A stretch of 64,000 nucleotides of DNA, from assembly GCA_022651005.1 (NCBI GenBank), contig JALCQD010000002.1:558001-622000 (forward strand), written 5' to 3'. This stretch comes from Bifidobacteriaceae bacterium (GTDB taxonomy: Bacteria > Actinomycetota > Actinomycetes > Actinomycetales > Bifidobacteriaceae). Positions 8,725 to 17,714 of the stretch are shown one piece after another. Below the pieces are notes generated by a model. The model saw only the letters and a list, made by a program, of their open reading frames with translations. It was not told the DNA's origin and ran no database searches. The translations under genes were made by a program, and so were the position numbers. Numbering within the stretch: the first letter of the stretch is position 1; each line of letters starts with the position of its first letter.

Positions 8725-10524
8725 TTACTCGTCTTCTTCTTCGGGGTCGTAGTCGACACCGGTTTCGGCGCGCTGGGCGTCGGAGATGGGGGCCGGAGCG
8801 CCCGTCAGCGGATCCTGGCCGCCGCCGGACTTCGGGAAGGCGATGACGTCGCGGATGGAATCAACGCCTGCGAGCAAAGCCGCCGCGCGATCCCAACCGA
8901 AGGCGATGCCTGCGTGAGGCGGTGCGCCATACTTGAAGGCTTCAAGCAGGAAGCCGAACTTGTCTTCGGCCTCTTCCTTGCCGATTCCCAGAACGTTGAG
9001 CACACGGTCCTGAATGTCGTCGCGGTGAATACGAACCGAGCCGCCACCCATTTCGTTGCCATTGCACACGATGTCGTACGAGTCGCTCATGGCATGCTCG
9101 GGATCCTTGTCGAAAGTGTCGATCCAGTCGGCGCTCGGCATGGTGAAGGGGTGATGCATGGAGGTCCACTTGGAGTGGCCCACTGCCACGTCGTCGTCAT
9201 CGGGATCGTCCGTGCGCTTGAACAGAGGGAAGTCAACGACCCAGGTAAAGGCGAACTCGTCGGGGTGCAGAAGGCCCTGACGGCGCGCAATCTCAACGCG
9301 CACAGCGCCGAGCAGCAGCTGAGAGGATTCCTTGGAACCCGCGGCGAAGAACACGGCGTCTCCGTCTTCAGCGTTCACAGCGGCCTTGAGTCCTGCGCGC
9401 TCCTCGTCAGAGAGGTTCTTGGCCACAGGGCCGCGAAGCTCACCCTCGTCACCGAAGACAACGTATGCCAATCCCTTGGCGCCGCGCTGCTTGGCCCATT
9501 CCTGCCACGCGTCGAACTGACGACGAGGAGTGGCCGCGCCGCCCTTGAAGAGAATGCCACCGACATAGGGGGCCTGGAACACGCGGAACGGTGTGCCCTT
9601 GAAGTAGTCAGTGAGATCCACAAGCTGATTGCCGAAACGCAGATCCGGCTTGTCGGAACCGTACTTGTTCATGGCGTCAGTCCAGGAGATGCGCTGGATC
9701 GGGGTCTTCACCTCGAAGCCTGCGGAAGCCCAGACCTTCTTGATGACCTTCTCGGCCATCGCAATGACGTCTTCCTGACCCACATAGCTCATTTCCATAT
9801 CAAGCTGCGTGAATTCGGGCTGACGATCGGCGCGGAAGTCCTCGTCGCGGTAGCAGCGGGCGAGCTGATAGTAACGCTCGATGCCACCCACCATGAGCAG
9901 CTGCTTGAGCAGCTGAGGAGATTGAGGCAAGGCGTACCAGGAGCCGGGAGCCAGGCGCGCCGGAACCACGAAGTCGCGGGCACCCTCTGGCGTGGACTTG
10001 ATGAGCGTCGGGGTCTCCACCTCGGTGAAGTCCTGCTCATCAAGCGCAGCACGAGCGGCCTTGAGCATGTTGGCACGCAACTTCAGCGTGCGCTGCATGG
10101 CCGGACGACGCAGATCGAGGTAGCGGTACTTGAGGCGCACGTCCTCGCCCGGAAGCTTGGCATTCGATTCGTTCTCGAGAGCGGTGGACACTTGGAAGGG
10201 AAGAGCCTGAGACTTGGCGAGAATTGTCAGCTCTTTGGCTACAACCTCGACGGCACCCGTCGTGAGGTGCTCATTCTCGTTTCCTTCTGGGCGTTCGCGC
10301 ACATCGCCTGTGACCTGAACAACGAATTCAGAGCGCAGCGGGCGGGCGATCTCCTCGTCGTAGATGACAATCTGAACGAGGCCCGTGGAGTCACGCAGAT
10401 CCACGAAGGCCACGCCGCCGTGGTCGCGCCTGCGGTCGACCCAACCGGAAAGTGTGACCGTCTTTCCGACCATCGATTCGCCGATTTCGGCGACCGAATG
10501 TGTTCTATACGCTGTGCTTGTCAT
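8725..10524 (-). CDS. aspS: Aspartyl-tRNA synthetase
   Basis: A 599-residue class IIb aminoacyl-tRNA synthetase that charges tRNA-Asp. The N-terminal OB fold begins with [18 protein letters not shown]. Class II motif 2 appears as [16 protein letters not shown], motif 3 as the [11 protein letters not shown] region, and the bacterial GAD insertion lies between them. The product ends in acidic YDPEEEDE. The start ATG at 10524 has an AGGAATAGAGTACGG leader and lies seven bases after the hisS stop, so hisS-aspS is an operon. Whether it also charges tRNA-Asn depends on the presence of GatCAB, not visible here. Confidence 0.97.
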   Translation of the reverse strand: MTSTAYRTHSVAEIGESMVGKTVTLSGWVDRRRDHGGVAFVDLRDSTGLVQIVIYDEEIARPLRSEFVVQVTGDVRERPEGNENEHLTTGAVEVVAKELTILAKSQALPFQVSTALENESNAKLPGEDVRLKYRYLDLRRPAMQRTLKLRANMLKAARAALDEQDFTEVETPTLIKSTPEGARDFVVPARLAPGSWYALPQSPQLLKQLLMVGGIERYYQLARCYRDEDFRADRQPEFTQLDMEMSYVGQEDVIAMAEKVIKKVWASAGFEVKTPIQRISWTDAMNKYGSDKPDLRFGNQLVDLTDYFKGTPFRVFQAPYVGGILFKGGAATPRRQFDAWQEWAKQRGAKGLAYVVFGDEGELRGPVAKNLSDEERAGLKAAVNAEDGDAVFFAAGSKESSQLLLGAVRVEIARRQGLLHPDEFAFTWVVDFPLFKRTDDPDDDDVAVGHSKWTSMHHPFTMPSADWIDTFDKDPEHAMSDSYDIVCNGNEMGGGSVRIHRDDIQDRVLNVLGIGKEEAEDKFGFLLEAFKYGAPPHAGIAFGWDRAAALLAGVDSIRDVIAFPKSGGGQDPLTGAPAPISDAQRAETGVDYDPEEEDE

Positions 10525-10531
10525 CCGTACT

Positions 10532-11926
10532 CTATTCCTCTATCGAGATTGCTTGCTGGGCATACACCGTATCGGGAATCCATGACATGGAATCCGCGTC
10601 TGACTGCTCGCCCGTGATGATGTTCTTGACCTGATCTCCGGTCGCTTCCTCACCTGCGTCGTTCGCCGGGAACCAGACATAGGGAATGCCGAGCTTGCTC
10701 GCATACTTGATCTGCTTGCCGATCTTGGCGTCGTTGGGAGAGACATCCGTATTGATGCCTCGCGCACGCAGAGCGTCAGCAATTGAGTTGGAAGCATCTC
10801 GTGAGGCCTCGTCCCACACCGCCACCATGACGGCCGCCGGTGACTGTCGCGACGCCGTGGCGCCCACGGTGTGCAGAAGATAGGACAGCAGGCGGGACAG
10901 GCCGATGGACAGGCCGACTCCCGGATACTTCTTCTTGCCTTGGCTCGCAAGATTGTCGTAACGGCCTCCCGAGCAGATGGATCCCAACTGGGGAGCACCA
11001 TCGAGGAAGGTCTCGTAGACGGAACCGGTGTAGTAGTCAAGACCGCGAGCGATCTTGAGATCGGCGAGAACGGCGCCCGGGCGGATGCTCGCCGCGTCTG
11101 CAACGATGTGTGCAAGTGTGCTCAAGCCCTGTTGGGCGAGTGAGTACGCGTCGGAGTCCTTGTCAACCCCGTACTTGTCGCACAACGCGTCAAAGCGGGA
11201 GGCGAGCTCCTGTGCGTCAGAGGTCGTGATCTCTGCAAGCTCGAGACAGGCGGCTGCCTGCGTCTCGTCAGCACCGCATTCCGACACCAGCAGCTTGCTG
11301 ACCTCGTCGGCACCGATCTTGTCGAGCTTGTCCACCTCACGCAAGACGCCTTCGACATCGGTGAGCCCCACGGCCCGATAGAACCCCTCGGAAAGCTTGC
11401 GATTATTTGCGTGCACCGTCGCTTTAGGGAGACCATACTTTCCCAGGCGCTCGAGCGCCTCGACCATCACGAGAGGAAGTTCCACCTCGTAATGTTCGGC
11501 GAGGTCTCCGTTGCCGACAACGTCAATATCGGCCTGGACGAATTCACGGAAGCGACCCTCCTGAGGACGCTCACCACGCCAGACCTTCTGAATCTGCCAG
11601 CGCTTGAAGGGGAACACGAGCGCGCCCGAGTTCTCCACCACGTACCTGCTGAGCGGCACTGTGAGGTCAAAATGCAATCCCAGGCGGTTCTCAAGAGGCG
11701 TGTCGGACTCATGCCCGACCTCCTGAAGCCTGGAAAGAAGATAGATCTCCTTGCTGGTCTCACCCTTTTTCAGCAAGCTCGAACCCTGCTCGATGGCACG
11801 TGTTTCAATGCCAAGGAAGCCATGAAGCTCGAATACCCGCCGAAGGGTATCGATGATTTTTTGCTCTACTGCTCGTTCCTGCGGAAGCCATTCCGGGAAT
11901 CCTGATAATGATGCGCCTTTCGCCAC
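10532..11926 (-). CDS. hisS: Histidyl-tRNA synthetase
   Basis: A 464-residue class II synthetase that charges tRNA-His. Recognisable segments include [17 protein letters not shown], the motif 2 region [20 protein letters not shown], and the His-A signature [13 protein letters not shown]. An anticodon-binding domain occupies the C-terminal 100 residues. The start is GTG at 11926, supported by AGGGAG five bases upstream. It is the first gene of the leftward hisS-aspS-helicase-rarA run and is divergent from the DUF349 gene, sharing a 114-base intergenic region. Confidence 0.96.
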   Translation of the reverse strand: MAKGASLSGFPEWLPQERAVEQKIIDTLRRVFELHGFLGIETRAIEQGSSLLKKGETSKEIYLLSRLQEVGHESDTPLENRLGLHFDLTVPLSRYVVENSGALVFPFKRWQIQKVWRGERPQEGRFREFVQADIDVVGNGDLAEHYEVELPLVMVEALERLGKYGLPKATVHANNRKLSEGFYRAVGLTDVEGVLREVDKLDKIGADEVSKLLVSECGADETQAAACLELAEITTSDAQELASRFDALCDKYGVDKDSDAYSLAQQGLSTLAHIVADAASIRPGAVLADLKIARGLDYYTGSVYETFLDGAPQLGSICSGGRYDNLASQGKKKYPGVGLSIGLSRLLSYLLHTVGATASRQSPAAVMVAVWDEASRDASNSIADALRARGINTDVSPNDAKIGKQIKYASKLGIPYVWFPANDAGEEATGDQVKNIITGEQSDADSMSWIPDTVYAQQAISIEE

Positions 11927-12040
11927 GTCTCCCTATAATAGGGAATGTTGCGGAAAAGTGAGCGCGTCGTGTGGCTTTATGCGCAGATTATGCGCGGGCT
12001 CGCCCACTGATCCGACCGAACGCTAACCCAAGGAGAAGGC

Positions 12041-13390
12041 ATGAGCGTGCCAGAAGACACAACTACGAAGTCAGCGCCGATTCCGTCGCCGGCCCTTGTC
12101 GCTAAGAAGAAGGCGACCACCTCGGTGGCGCCCCAAGCCGATTATTCATCCGAAGATTTCGCGGCTGCCGAGAAATTCGGCCGCCTCGGAGAAAATGGAA
12201 CCGTATACGTCTCGGATAACGGAACTGAACGAGAGATTGGCCAGTTCCCAGATGCCGGTAACGAGGATCCGCTGAAGCTCTTCGCACGCCGCTATCTCGA
12301 TCTCAAGGCGAAGGTGGAGCTGTTCGCCGCTCGTCTTTCCTCGTCGAACATCAAGACACGCGAAATTGATGAGTCCCTGAAGAATCTCGACGAAGAGACG
12401 AAGGAGCCGGCCGTCGTCGGTGACATCCAGGCCCTACGCACTCGCCTCGAGGAGCTACGCGGCATTGCTGCCACCAAGAAGGCCCAGCTCGCTGAAGAGC
12501 ACAAGAAGGCTGTGGAGGAGGCTATTGCTAAGCGCACTGAAATCGTGGAGAAGGCAGAGGCGATCGTTGCCGGCCTCGGCGATTCCACCAATTGGCGCAA
12601 CACCGCCGCCGATTTCAAGAAGCTCTTTACCGATTGGCAGGAACACCAGCGCAAGGACGCCCGTATCGACAAGCCTGCGGCCGACGCCTTGTGGAAGCGC
12701 TTCAGTTCAGCACGTTCCGACTTCAACGGGGCACGTCGCACGTGGGCAAAGGCTCGCGATGCACAACGTGACGGGGCTCGCTCCGAAAAGGAAGCGATCA
12801 TCTCCGAGGCTGAAGCCCTGAGCACCTCCACGGAGTGGGCTCAGACCTCCCACGCCTTCAACCAGCTGATGGACCGCTGGAAGGCAGCGGGCCGCGTGGG
12901 CCGTTCCGAAGACGACGCACTGTGGGCTCGCTTCCGTGGTGCCGCAGACGTCTTCTTTAATGCGCGTCAGGCCGATCGTGACCAGATGGGCGTCGAAGAG
13001 AAGGACAATCTCGTCAAGAAGGAAGCTCTTCTGGTCAAGGCCGAGGCTCTTGTACCGGTGTCCACCGAGGAAGAAGCACGCTCTGCACGTGCCGCGCTTG
13101 GCGGCATCCAGGACGAGTGGGATCAGATTGGGCGCGTACCGCGCGAGGATCTGCGCCGCATCGAAGATCGTCTCTCAAATGTCGAGAAGCAGATCAAGTC
13201 GGTGGAAGAGGCCGCATGGACTCAGAAGGATCCCGAGACGGATGCTCGCAAGTCCTCCTTTGAAACTCAGCTCGAAGCTCAGCTCGCAGAGCTCGATGCC
13301 AAGATCGCTGCAGAGGCCGATCCTTCCAAGAAGAAGGCTCTGGAAACAGAGAAGGCCACCAAGCAGCAGTGGCTCAGCGCAGTGAAGTAG
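12041..13390 (+). CDS. DUF349 domain-containing protein
   Basis: A 449-residue, strongly charged, mostly helical protein built of repeated DUF349 units. The repeats show as recurring W-x-x-x-F/L patterns (STNWRNTAADFKKLFTDW, STEWAQTSHAFNQLMDRWK) followed by DALWKRFSSARSDF and DALWARFRGAADVFF. The C-terminal third is predicted coiled coil. The function is unknown. The ATG at 12041 has an excellent AAGGAGAAGGC ribosome site. A TATAAT at 11934-11939 is a possible -10 element on this strand. The gene stands alone and ends in a very strong terminator. Confidence 0.9.
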   Translation: MSVPEDTTTKSAPIPSPALVAKKKATTSVAPQADYSSEDFAAAEKFGRLGENGTVYVSDNGTEREIGQFPDAGNEDPLKLFARRYLDLKAKVELFAARLSSSNIKTREIDESLKNLDEETKEPAVVGDIQALRTRLEELRGIAATKKAQLAEEHKKAVEEAIAKRTEIVEKAEAIVAGLGDSTNWRNTAADFKKLFTDWQEHQRKDARIDKPAADALWKRFSSARSDFNGARRTWAKARDAQRDGARSEKEAIISEAEALSTSTEWAQTSHAFNQLMDRWKAAGRVGRSEDDALWARFRGAADVFFNARQADRDQMGVEEKDNLVKKEALLVKAEALVPVSTEEEARSARAALGGIQDEWDQIGRVPREDLRRIEDRLSNVEKQIKSVEEAAWTQKDPETDARKSSFETQLEAQLAELDAKIAAEADPSKKKALETEKATKQQWLSAVK

Positions 13391-13408
13391 TTCTTCACTC
13401 ACTTATAG

Positions 13409-13458
13409 AGAGGGGGGCTGGGATCCGACACGATATCGGATCCCAGCCCCCCTCTTTA
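13409..13458 (+). terminator. Perfect 20-bp hairpin terminator after the DUF349 gene
   Basis: Positions 13409-13428 and 13436-13455 are perfectly complementary around a seven-base loop. The stem includes a run of six G opposite six C and is followed by TTT. It lies 18 bases after the DUF349 stop. Confidence 0.85.
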
Positions 13459-13480
13459 TGAGTTATGTAACGTATCCCCG

Positions 13481-13603
13481 AGTTGTGCGATTGGGAGCAG
13501 AGTTGTGCGTCGCAGGACCATTGATTTCCCAGTCGCACAACTTTCCGCTACGAGTCAGTACTTGATTCCCAATCGCACAACTCTGCTCCCAATCGCACAA
13601 CTT
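13481..13603. repeat. Phased inverted-repeat array of a 16-bp AGTTGTGCGATTGGGA motif
   Basis: Five copies of the AGTTGTGCG core lie in 123 bases between the DUF349 terminator and the ribH stop. Two point right (13481-13496 full, 13501-13509 core only) and three point left (13527-13542, 13567-13582 and 13587-13602). Unit starts are 20 bases apart, or 40 between the first two left-pointing copies. The outer arms 13481-13509 and 13574-13602 form a perfect 29-base inverted repeat. The 20-base phase is close to two helical turns, which suggests a protein-binding array, although a structured RNA 3' end or a dispersed intergenic repeat is also possible. It contains no credible ORF. Confidence 0.85.
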
Positions 13604-13644
13604 TAGATTTCAGGTTTCAGAGTTCGAACCCGGGGTGATATCCA

Positions 13645-14121
13645 CTACGCCTTCAGAGCTGCGAGCGCGCGGAAAGCACTCACCTGATCCACCACGTCTT
13701 GAGCGCACTCGGTCCCCTTGTTCCCGGACTTAGTACCGGCACGGTCGATGGCCTGATCAACGGTATCGGTGGTAAGCACACCAAAGAGAACCGGCACCGA
13801 CGTGTCGAGTTGCACTCGGCCGATACCACTAGTGGCCTGCTGGCACACATAGTCGTAGTGACTGGTTGATCCACGAATCACGGCACCCAGCGCAATGAGA
13901 CCGTCGTAAGCTCCCGTGGCCGTCATCTTCTGAGCCGCCAACGGGATCTCGAAGGCACCGGGTACCCAGAGAATGTCGATGTCGGATTCCGCCACGCCTA
14001 GGCGCAGCAGCTCGCTCTTTGCTCCGTCAAGCAGTCTGCTCGTGATGAAGTCGTTGAAGCGCGCCACCACAATACCGACCTTCATGCCTGTACCGTCGAG
14101 ATTCCCCTGAATTGTTGCCAT
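13645..14121 (-). CDS. ribH: 6,7-dimethyl-8-ribityllumazine synthase
   Basis: A 158-residue lumazine synthase that condenses 5-amino-6-ribitylamino-uracil with dihydroxybutanone phosphate, the penultimate step to riboflavin. Signature segments are [35 protein letters not shown] and [17 protein letters not shown], the last containing the catalytic His region. The ATG at 14121 has AAAGGAATACCA upstream. It is the last gene of the operon, 82 bases after the ribE-ribBA fusion. Its product partners directly with the RibB and RibE activities on that fused chain. Confidence 0.96.
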   Translation of the reverse strand: MATIQGNLDGTGMKVGIVVARFNDFITSRLLDGAKSELLRLGVAESDIDILWVPGAFEIPLAAQKMTATGAYDGLIALGAVIRGSTSHYDYVCQQATSGIGRVQLDTSVPVLFGVLTTDTVDQAIDRAGTKSGNKGTECAQDVVDQVSAFRALAALKA

Positions 14122-14203
14122 TGGTATTCCTTTCGTATCTTTCGTACATCAAAATGGTGTTATGTAAGAGACCAGCCCCGCTCAGAAAGAGGCCGAGACG
14201 CCA

Positions 14204-16105
14204 CTACAGCTGCAGCAGGTGTCCCATGCGTTCGCGCTTTGTCTCCAGATAGCGTCGATCCGTGTCATTGGCCGGCACCTCGAGAGAGGTCCGAGCCGCA
14301 ACCGTCACACCAAGCGATTCCAGCTGCGACACCTTGTCGGGATTGTTGGTCAACAGATTCACCGACGTCACGCCCATATCGCGAAGGATTGCGGCGGCAA
14401 GCTCGTAGCTACGCGAATCTACGGGGAGTCCGAGCCGCTCGTTGGCTTCGACGGTGTCCGCTCCCTCATCCTGCAGCGCATAAGCGCGCACCTTGTTGAG
14501 CAACCCGATGCCGCGGCCCTCCTGCTGAAGATAAATCACGACGCCTCGTCCCGCCCCGTCAATTCTGCGTAACGCCTCGTGCAGCTGATCCCCGCAGTCG
14601 CAGCGCAGAGAACCAAACACATCACCTGTGAGGCACTCCGAATGAACCCGCGTCAGGACGGGAGCAGCGTCAGAATCTGCGCCAGTATCAGCATCGGCTA
14701 CGTCGCCTCGCACGAGTGCGACGGCCTCCTCCCCTGTCTCAGGCGAGCGGAATCCCTGGATGGTGAAGTGCCCATAGCGCGTCGGCAATTCTGCAGCCGC
14801 GATTCGCGAGACGCTCAGATGCGCACGACGATACTGCTGGATTTGGGCGATGGTGATGACTGGCCACCCGTGCAGCTTCGCAAATGCCATCAATTCAGGC
14901 CGGCGCATCATGGAGCCGTCCTCCGCCATGATCTCGCAGCACAGCCCCACTTCGCCGCGCTTCGCGAGACGCACGAGGTCAACCGTCGCCTCCGTGTGAC
15001 CGTTACGCTCGAGCACGCCTCCGGGACGTGCCACGAGGGGGAACATATGGCCAGGCCTGCGGAACTCGGCAGGTGACGTTATCGCTGCCGCACCGCCATC
15101 TCCCACTCCGCCGGCCGCTGCCGCACGCGCCGTGGCGGCACGATCAAACGCGCTGATGCCCGTCGTGGTGGACTCATGATCAATCGACACCGTGAACGCA
15201 GTGTGGTGGTTGTCAGTGTTGCGAGCGCTCATGGGATCAAGCTCCAACGCGCTTGCCCTCTCGGCGGTCATCGGCATGCAGATCAGTCCCTTGGCATAGC
15301 TCGCCATCTCGTTGAGAATCTGCGGATCAAGGTCGCGTGCTGCGGCGATGAGATCACCTTCATTCTCACGCGATTCGTCGTCCATGACCACGACGAGACC
15401 ACCCTTCGCAATGGCCTCCACCGCATCCTCAACGGAATCGGTGTGCAAGGCGTCCGCAGCCTGTGCGTCGAACAGCTCCGCAATGCTAGCTGCCGTGAAG
15501 GATCCACTCGCCAACTGTTCGCTGTACCGCGCTGCAACGTCGACTTCGAGATTCATGGAATCTCCCACGCCACGGTCCCCAATGACCGTCGCTTCCTGCG
15601 TGTGAGGAATGATGGCCACGTCGAAGCTATTCGGCTCCACGTGTGCCACAGTGAGACTGATGCCGTCGAGCGCCACGGAACCCTGCGCCGCAATGTAGCG
15701 CATGAGCGAAATGTCGGGTTTCAGCGTATACCGTTCCGCAATTCCCTCATCCACACGTGCGATGACTTTTGCCACGCCATCGACGTGACCAAGCACCGTG
15801 TGCCCGCCGAAGCGCTCGCTCGCCGCCATGGCGGGCTCCAAATTGACACGGTCGCCAGGTGCCAGCTCACCCAAGTTGGTGAAGCTCAGGGTCTGTGGCA
15901 TGACGTCCAGCTCGATGATTCCCGTTGTCACGTCACGATGCGTGACGGTGAGGCACACGCCGTTGACACTGAGGCTGTCTCCGATTCCGAGCTGCGGTGC
16001 GAGATCGGCGCTCTCGATACTCAACGTGAGACCGTCAGAGGAATCACCTCCAGACTTTTTGATCTCTCGAATGGTTCCTCGTGCTTCGATGATTCCTGTG
16101 AACAT
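14204..16105 (-). CDS. ribE-ribBA: Trifunctional fusion: riboflavin synthase (RibE) + DHBP synthase (RibB) + GTP cyclohydrolase II (RibA)
   Basis: One uninterrupted 633-codon frame carries three riboflavin enzymes. Residues 1 to about 200 are riboflavin synthase alpha with two lumazine-binding barrels (MFTGIIEARG at the start, VNGVCLTV in barrel 1, LDGISLTV in barrel 2). Residues about 223-425 are DHBP synthase, with DDESRENEGDLI at 242-253. Residues about 435-633 are GTP cyclohydrolase II, with zinc Cys491, Cys502 and Cys504 in HSECLTGDVFGSLRCDC and the QQEGRGIGLLNK stretch. All three domains keep their key residues. The ATG shares its A with the ribD stop (TAATG), so translation is coupled. 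RibE and RibBA are commonly separate polypeptides; RibBA alone is a common fusion. The linker is roughly residues 200-222. Confidence 0.95.
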   Translation of the reverse strand: MFTGIIEARGTIREIKKSGGDSSDGLTLSIESADLAPQLGIGDSLSVNGVCLTVTHRDVTTGIIELDVMPQTLSFTNLGELAPGDRVNLEPAMAASERFGGHTVLGHVDGVAKVIARVDEGIAERYTLKPDISLMRYIAAQGSVALDGISLTVAHVEPNSFDVAIIPHTQEATVIGDRGVGDSMNLEVDVAARYSEQLASGSFTAASIAELFDAQAADALHTDSVEDAVEAIAKGGLVVVMDDESRENEGDLIAAARDLDPQILNEMASYAKGLICMPMTAERASALELDPMSARNTDNHHTAFTVSIDHESTTTGISAFDRAATARAAAAGGVGDGGAAAITSPAEFRRPGHMFPLVARPGGVLERNGHTEATVDLVRLAKRGEVGLCCEIMAEDGSMMRRPELMAFAKLHGWPVITIAQIQQYRRAHLSVSRIAAAELPTRYGHFTIQGFRSPETGEEAVALVRGDVADADTGADSDAAPVLTRVHSECLTGDVFGSLRCDCGDQLHEALRRIDGAGRGVVIYLQQEGRGIGLLNKVRAYALQDEGADTVEANERLGLPVDSRSYELAAAILRDMGVTSVNLLTNNPDKVSQLESLGVTVAARTSLEVPANDTDRRYLETKRERMGHLLQL

Positions 16106-17343
16106 TAGTCAATCCTTCCCTCAATCAAAACGTCATTGTCATACCGGGTAATTTTCGGGTTTCCGATGCGCGGCAAGTGCGCGGCGTGCTGCGACACTGC
16201 GTGCGCCCCCATTGCCGGAGTCGGGGCGCTTGCTGCTCCCAAGACGACCGGCGACACAAAAGCCTCTATTTTTTGAACGGCGCGCGCCTGGAGGAATGCC
16301 GCCGCAAGCGTTCCACCCGACTCGAGGAGCGCACTGTCGATTCTGCGCCCGCCCAGTTCTGCGATGAGGGCGGGGATACTGACACGTTGTATTCCTTCAC
16401 GCTGCGCTCCTTCGCGGGGAACGTCTCCGGTTTCGAAGGGCGCAGCAGGCAGTGTAACAATGTCGCAGCCCGCGTTCTTGTACGCGTCGATGCGATCGGA
16501 ATCGGCACTGCACGTGGCGATGAGCGTGAGATGATCCCCCGCACTCTCCCGTACCAGGTTGCTGTCCAGCGGGGTGCGCAGTGCGGAGTCCACGATCACG
16601 CGCAACGGCTGATGAACGTGCGCAGTGGTTGTGGGACGCGCCGTCAGTCGCGGATTATCCAACAGGACCGTTCCTATTCCGGTGATGACAGATGCCATGC
16701 GAGCGCGGTCGTTGTGAACCCGCTCGTGGGCTGCCGTGCCGCTGATGCGCCACGGGGAGCCATCCGCGGCAGCAATTTTACCGTCGAGGCTCATCGCATA
16801 TTTCCACGTCACCAAAGGCGCACCCGTTGCGAGGAAATAGAAGAAGGCGTCGTTCAGGTCTTCGGCCTCTTCACGCACAGGTCCTGTGGCGATGTCGACG
16901 TGGACGCCCGCGTCACTCAGGATGCGCACGCCGCGACCGTTGACCTTGGGATTGGAATCGAGCGAGGCGATGACCACGCGGGAAATTCCCGATTCTGCCA
17001 CGAAGGGTGCGCACGGAGGGGTCTTGCCATAGTGGGAACACGGTTCGAGACTCACGTACATCGTCATTCCGGTGACGTCGACGCCGTGGGCACGCGCGTC
17101 CGCCAGAGCATTTCGCTCGGCGTGCGCCTGGCCGTACTGCTCGTGATGACCTCGGGCCACAATCTTGCCCGCTTGATCCACAATCACCGCTCCCACGAGC
17201 GGGTTGGGATCGACGAAACCATACCCCCCACGCGCCTCGTCGATTGCCTCGCGCAAAAATGCGTCATCGACACTGCTCAAAGCACCATTGCCGTCACCAT
17301 CATCTGCGGGCTGACGCCTCAGCGAAGTTTGCGAATCCGCCAT
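16105..17343 (-). CDS. ribD: Bifunctional diaminohydroxyphosphoribosylaminopyrimidine deaminase / reductase
   Basis: A 412-residue RibD. The N-terminal cytidine-deaminase-like domain has the zinc motif HAERNAL and PCSHYGKTPPC; the C-terminal reductase domain starts near TWKYAMSLDGKIA and includes GSPWRISG. It converts the GTP cyclohydrolase II product in two steps of riboflavin synthesis. The ATG at 17343 is chosen for its AAAGGAGCGTGGA ribosome site. A longer frame opening at a TTG near 17439 is excluded because its 5' end lies in the riboswitch terminator. It is the first gene of the rib operon, and its stop overlaps the next start by one base. Confidence 0.95.
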   Translation of the reverse strand: MADSQTSLRRQPADDGDGNGALSSVDDAFLREAIDEARGGYGFVDPNPLVGAVIVDQAGKIVARGHHEQYGQAHAERNALADARAHGVDVTGMTMYVSLEPCSHYGKTPPCAPFVAESGISRVVIASLDSNPKVNGRGVRILSDAGVHVDIATGPVREEAEDLNDAFFYFLATGAPLVTWKYAMSLDGKIAAADGSPWRISGTAAHERVHNDRARMASVITGIGTVLLDNPRLTARPTTTAHVHQPLRVIVDSALRTPLDSNLVRESAGDHLTLIATCSADSDRIDAYKNAGCDIVTLPAAPFETGDVPREGAQREGIQRVSIPALIAELGGRRIDSALLESGGTLAAAFLQARAVQKIEAFVSPVVLGAASAPTPAMGAHAVSQHAAHLPRIGNPKITRYDNDVLIEGRID

Positions 17344-17437
17344 TCCACGCTCCTTTCTGTGTACTTCCTCGTACTCCAGAGCGTGCGAGGCGGCCACCAC
17401 GGAATACTTCCCGCGCAATGGCACTGCCTCAGACAAC

Positions 17438-17470
17438 AAAAAAGCTCCGAAACCATAGGTTCCAGAGCTA
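17438..17470 (-). terminator. Riboswitch-controlled intrinsic terminator in the rib leader
   Basis: On the minus strand AGCTCTGGAACC pairs with GGTTTCGGAGCT and is followed by six T residues. It sits about 30 bases after the FMN aptamer and about 95 bases before ribD. A second hairpin (GAGAAGT with ACTTCTC, 17474-17493) between aptamer and terminator may take part in switching. This layout predicts premature termination when FMN is bound. Confidence 0.82.
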
Positions 17471-17499
17471 CCGAGAAGTTCTTACACTTCTCCCGTGTC

Positions 17500-17606
17500 T
17501 TCTTCCATCCAGACTGTACTGTCGGCCTCGGAATCTCACCGAATCATGCCTTGCGGCTCGTGGGCTATACCACCGGTCGGGAATTTCACCCCGCCCTGAA
17601 GATATT
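17500..17606 (-). promoter_or_regulatory. FMN riboswitch (RFN element)
   Basis: The minus strand reads TTCAGGGCGGGGTGAAATTC, then CCCGACCGGTGGTATAGCCC, then CACGAGCCGCAAGGCATGAT, TCGGTGAGATTCCGAGGCC and GACAGTACAGTCTGGATGG. These are the conserved RFN blocks in the correct order. The P1 ends TCTTC (near 17602) and GAAGA (near 17504) can pair. It precedes ribD and a terminator, so it should shut the operon off when FMN is plentiful. Confidence 0.95.
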
Positions 17607-17637
17607 CAATTATCGAACGCCCTTGCGTTCCAGTTAG

Positions 17638-17666
17638 ATAAAATCACCGATGCTCGCATATGTCAA
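17638..17666 (-). promoter_or_regulatory. Probable promoter of the riboflavin operon
   Basis: On the minus strand a perfect TTGACA (17661-17666) is followed after 17 bases by TTTTAT (17638-17643), a weak -10. Transcription would begin near 17630, just upstream of the aptamer. A GAACGC/GCGTTC hairpin (17615-17630) lies at the expected 5' end of the transcript. The rest of 17607-17714 holds no other recognisable element. Confidence 0.55.
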
Positions 17667-17714
17667 TACGGGCGCGCTGTTCGGCTGAATTCGCGTCCGT
17701 CGGCGCATCCCGCG

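Noticed and set aside
13615-13640. GTTCGAACC near ribH, resembling a tRNA T-loop
   Set aside because: Flanking bases do not form a T-stem on either strand and no acceptor, D or anticodon arms could be found.
17344-17439. Upstream extension of ribD to a TTG start
   Set aside because: It would begin in the riboswitch terminator; the ATG at 17343 has a strong ribosome site.
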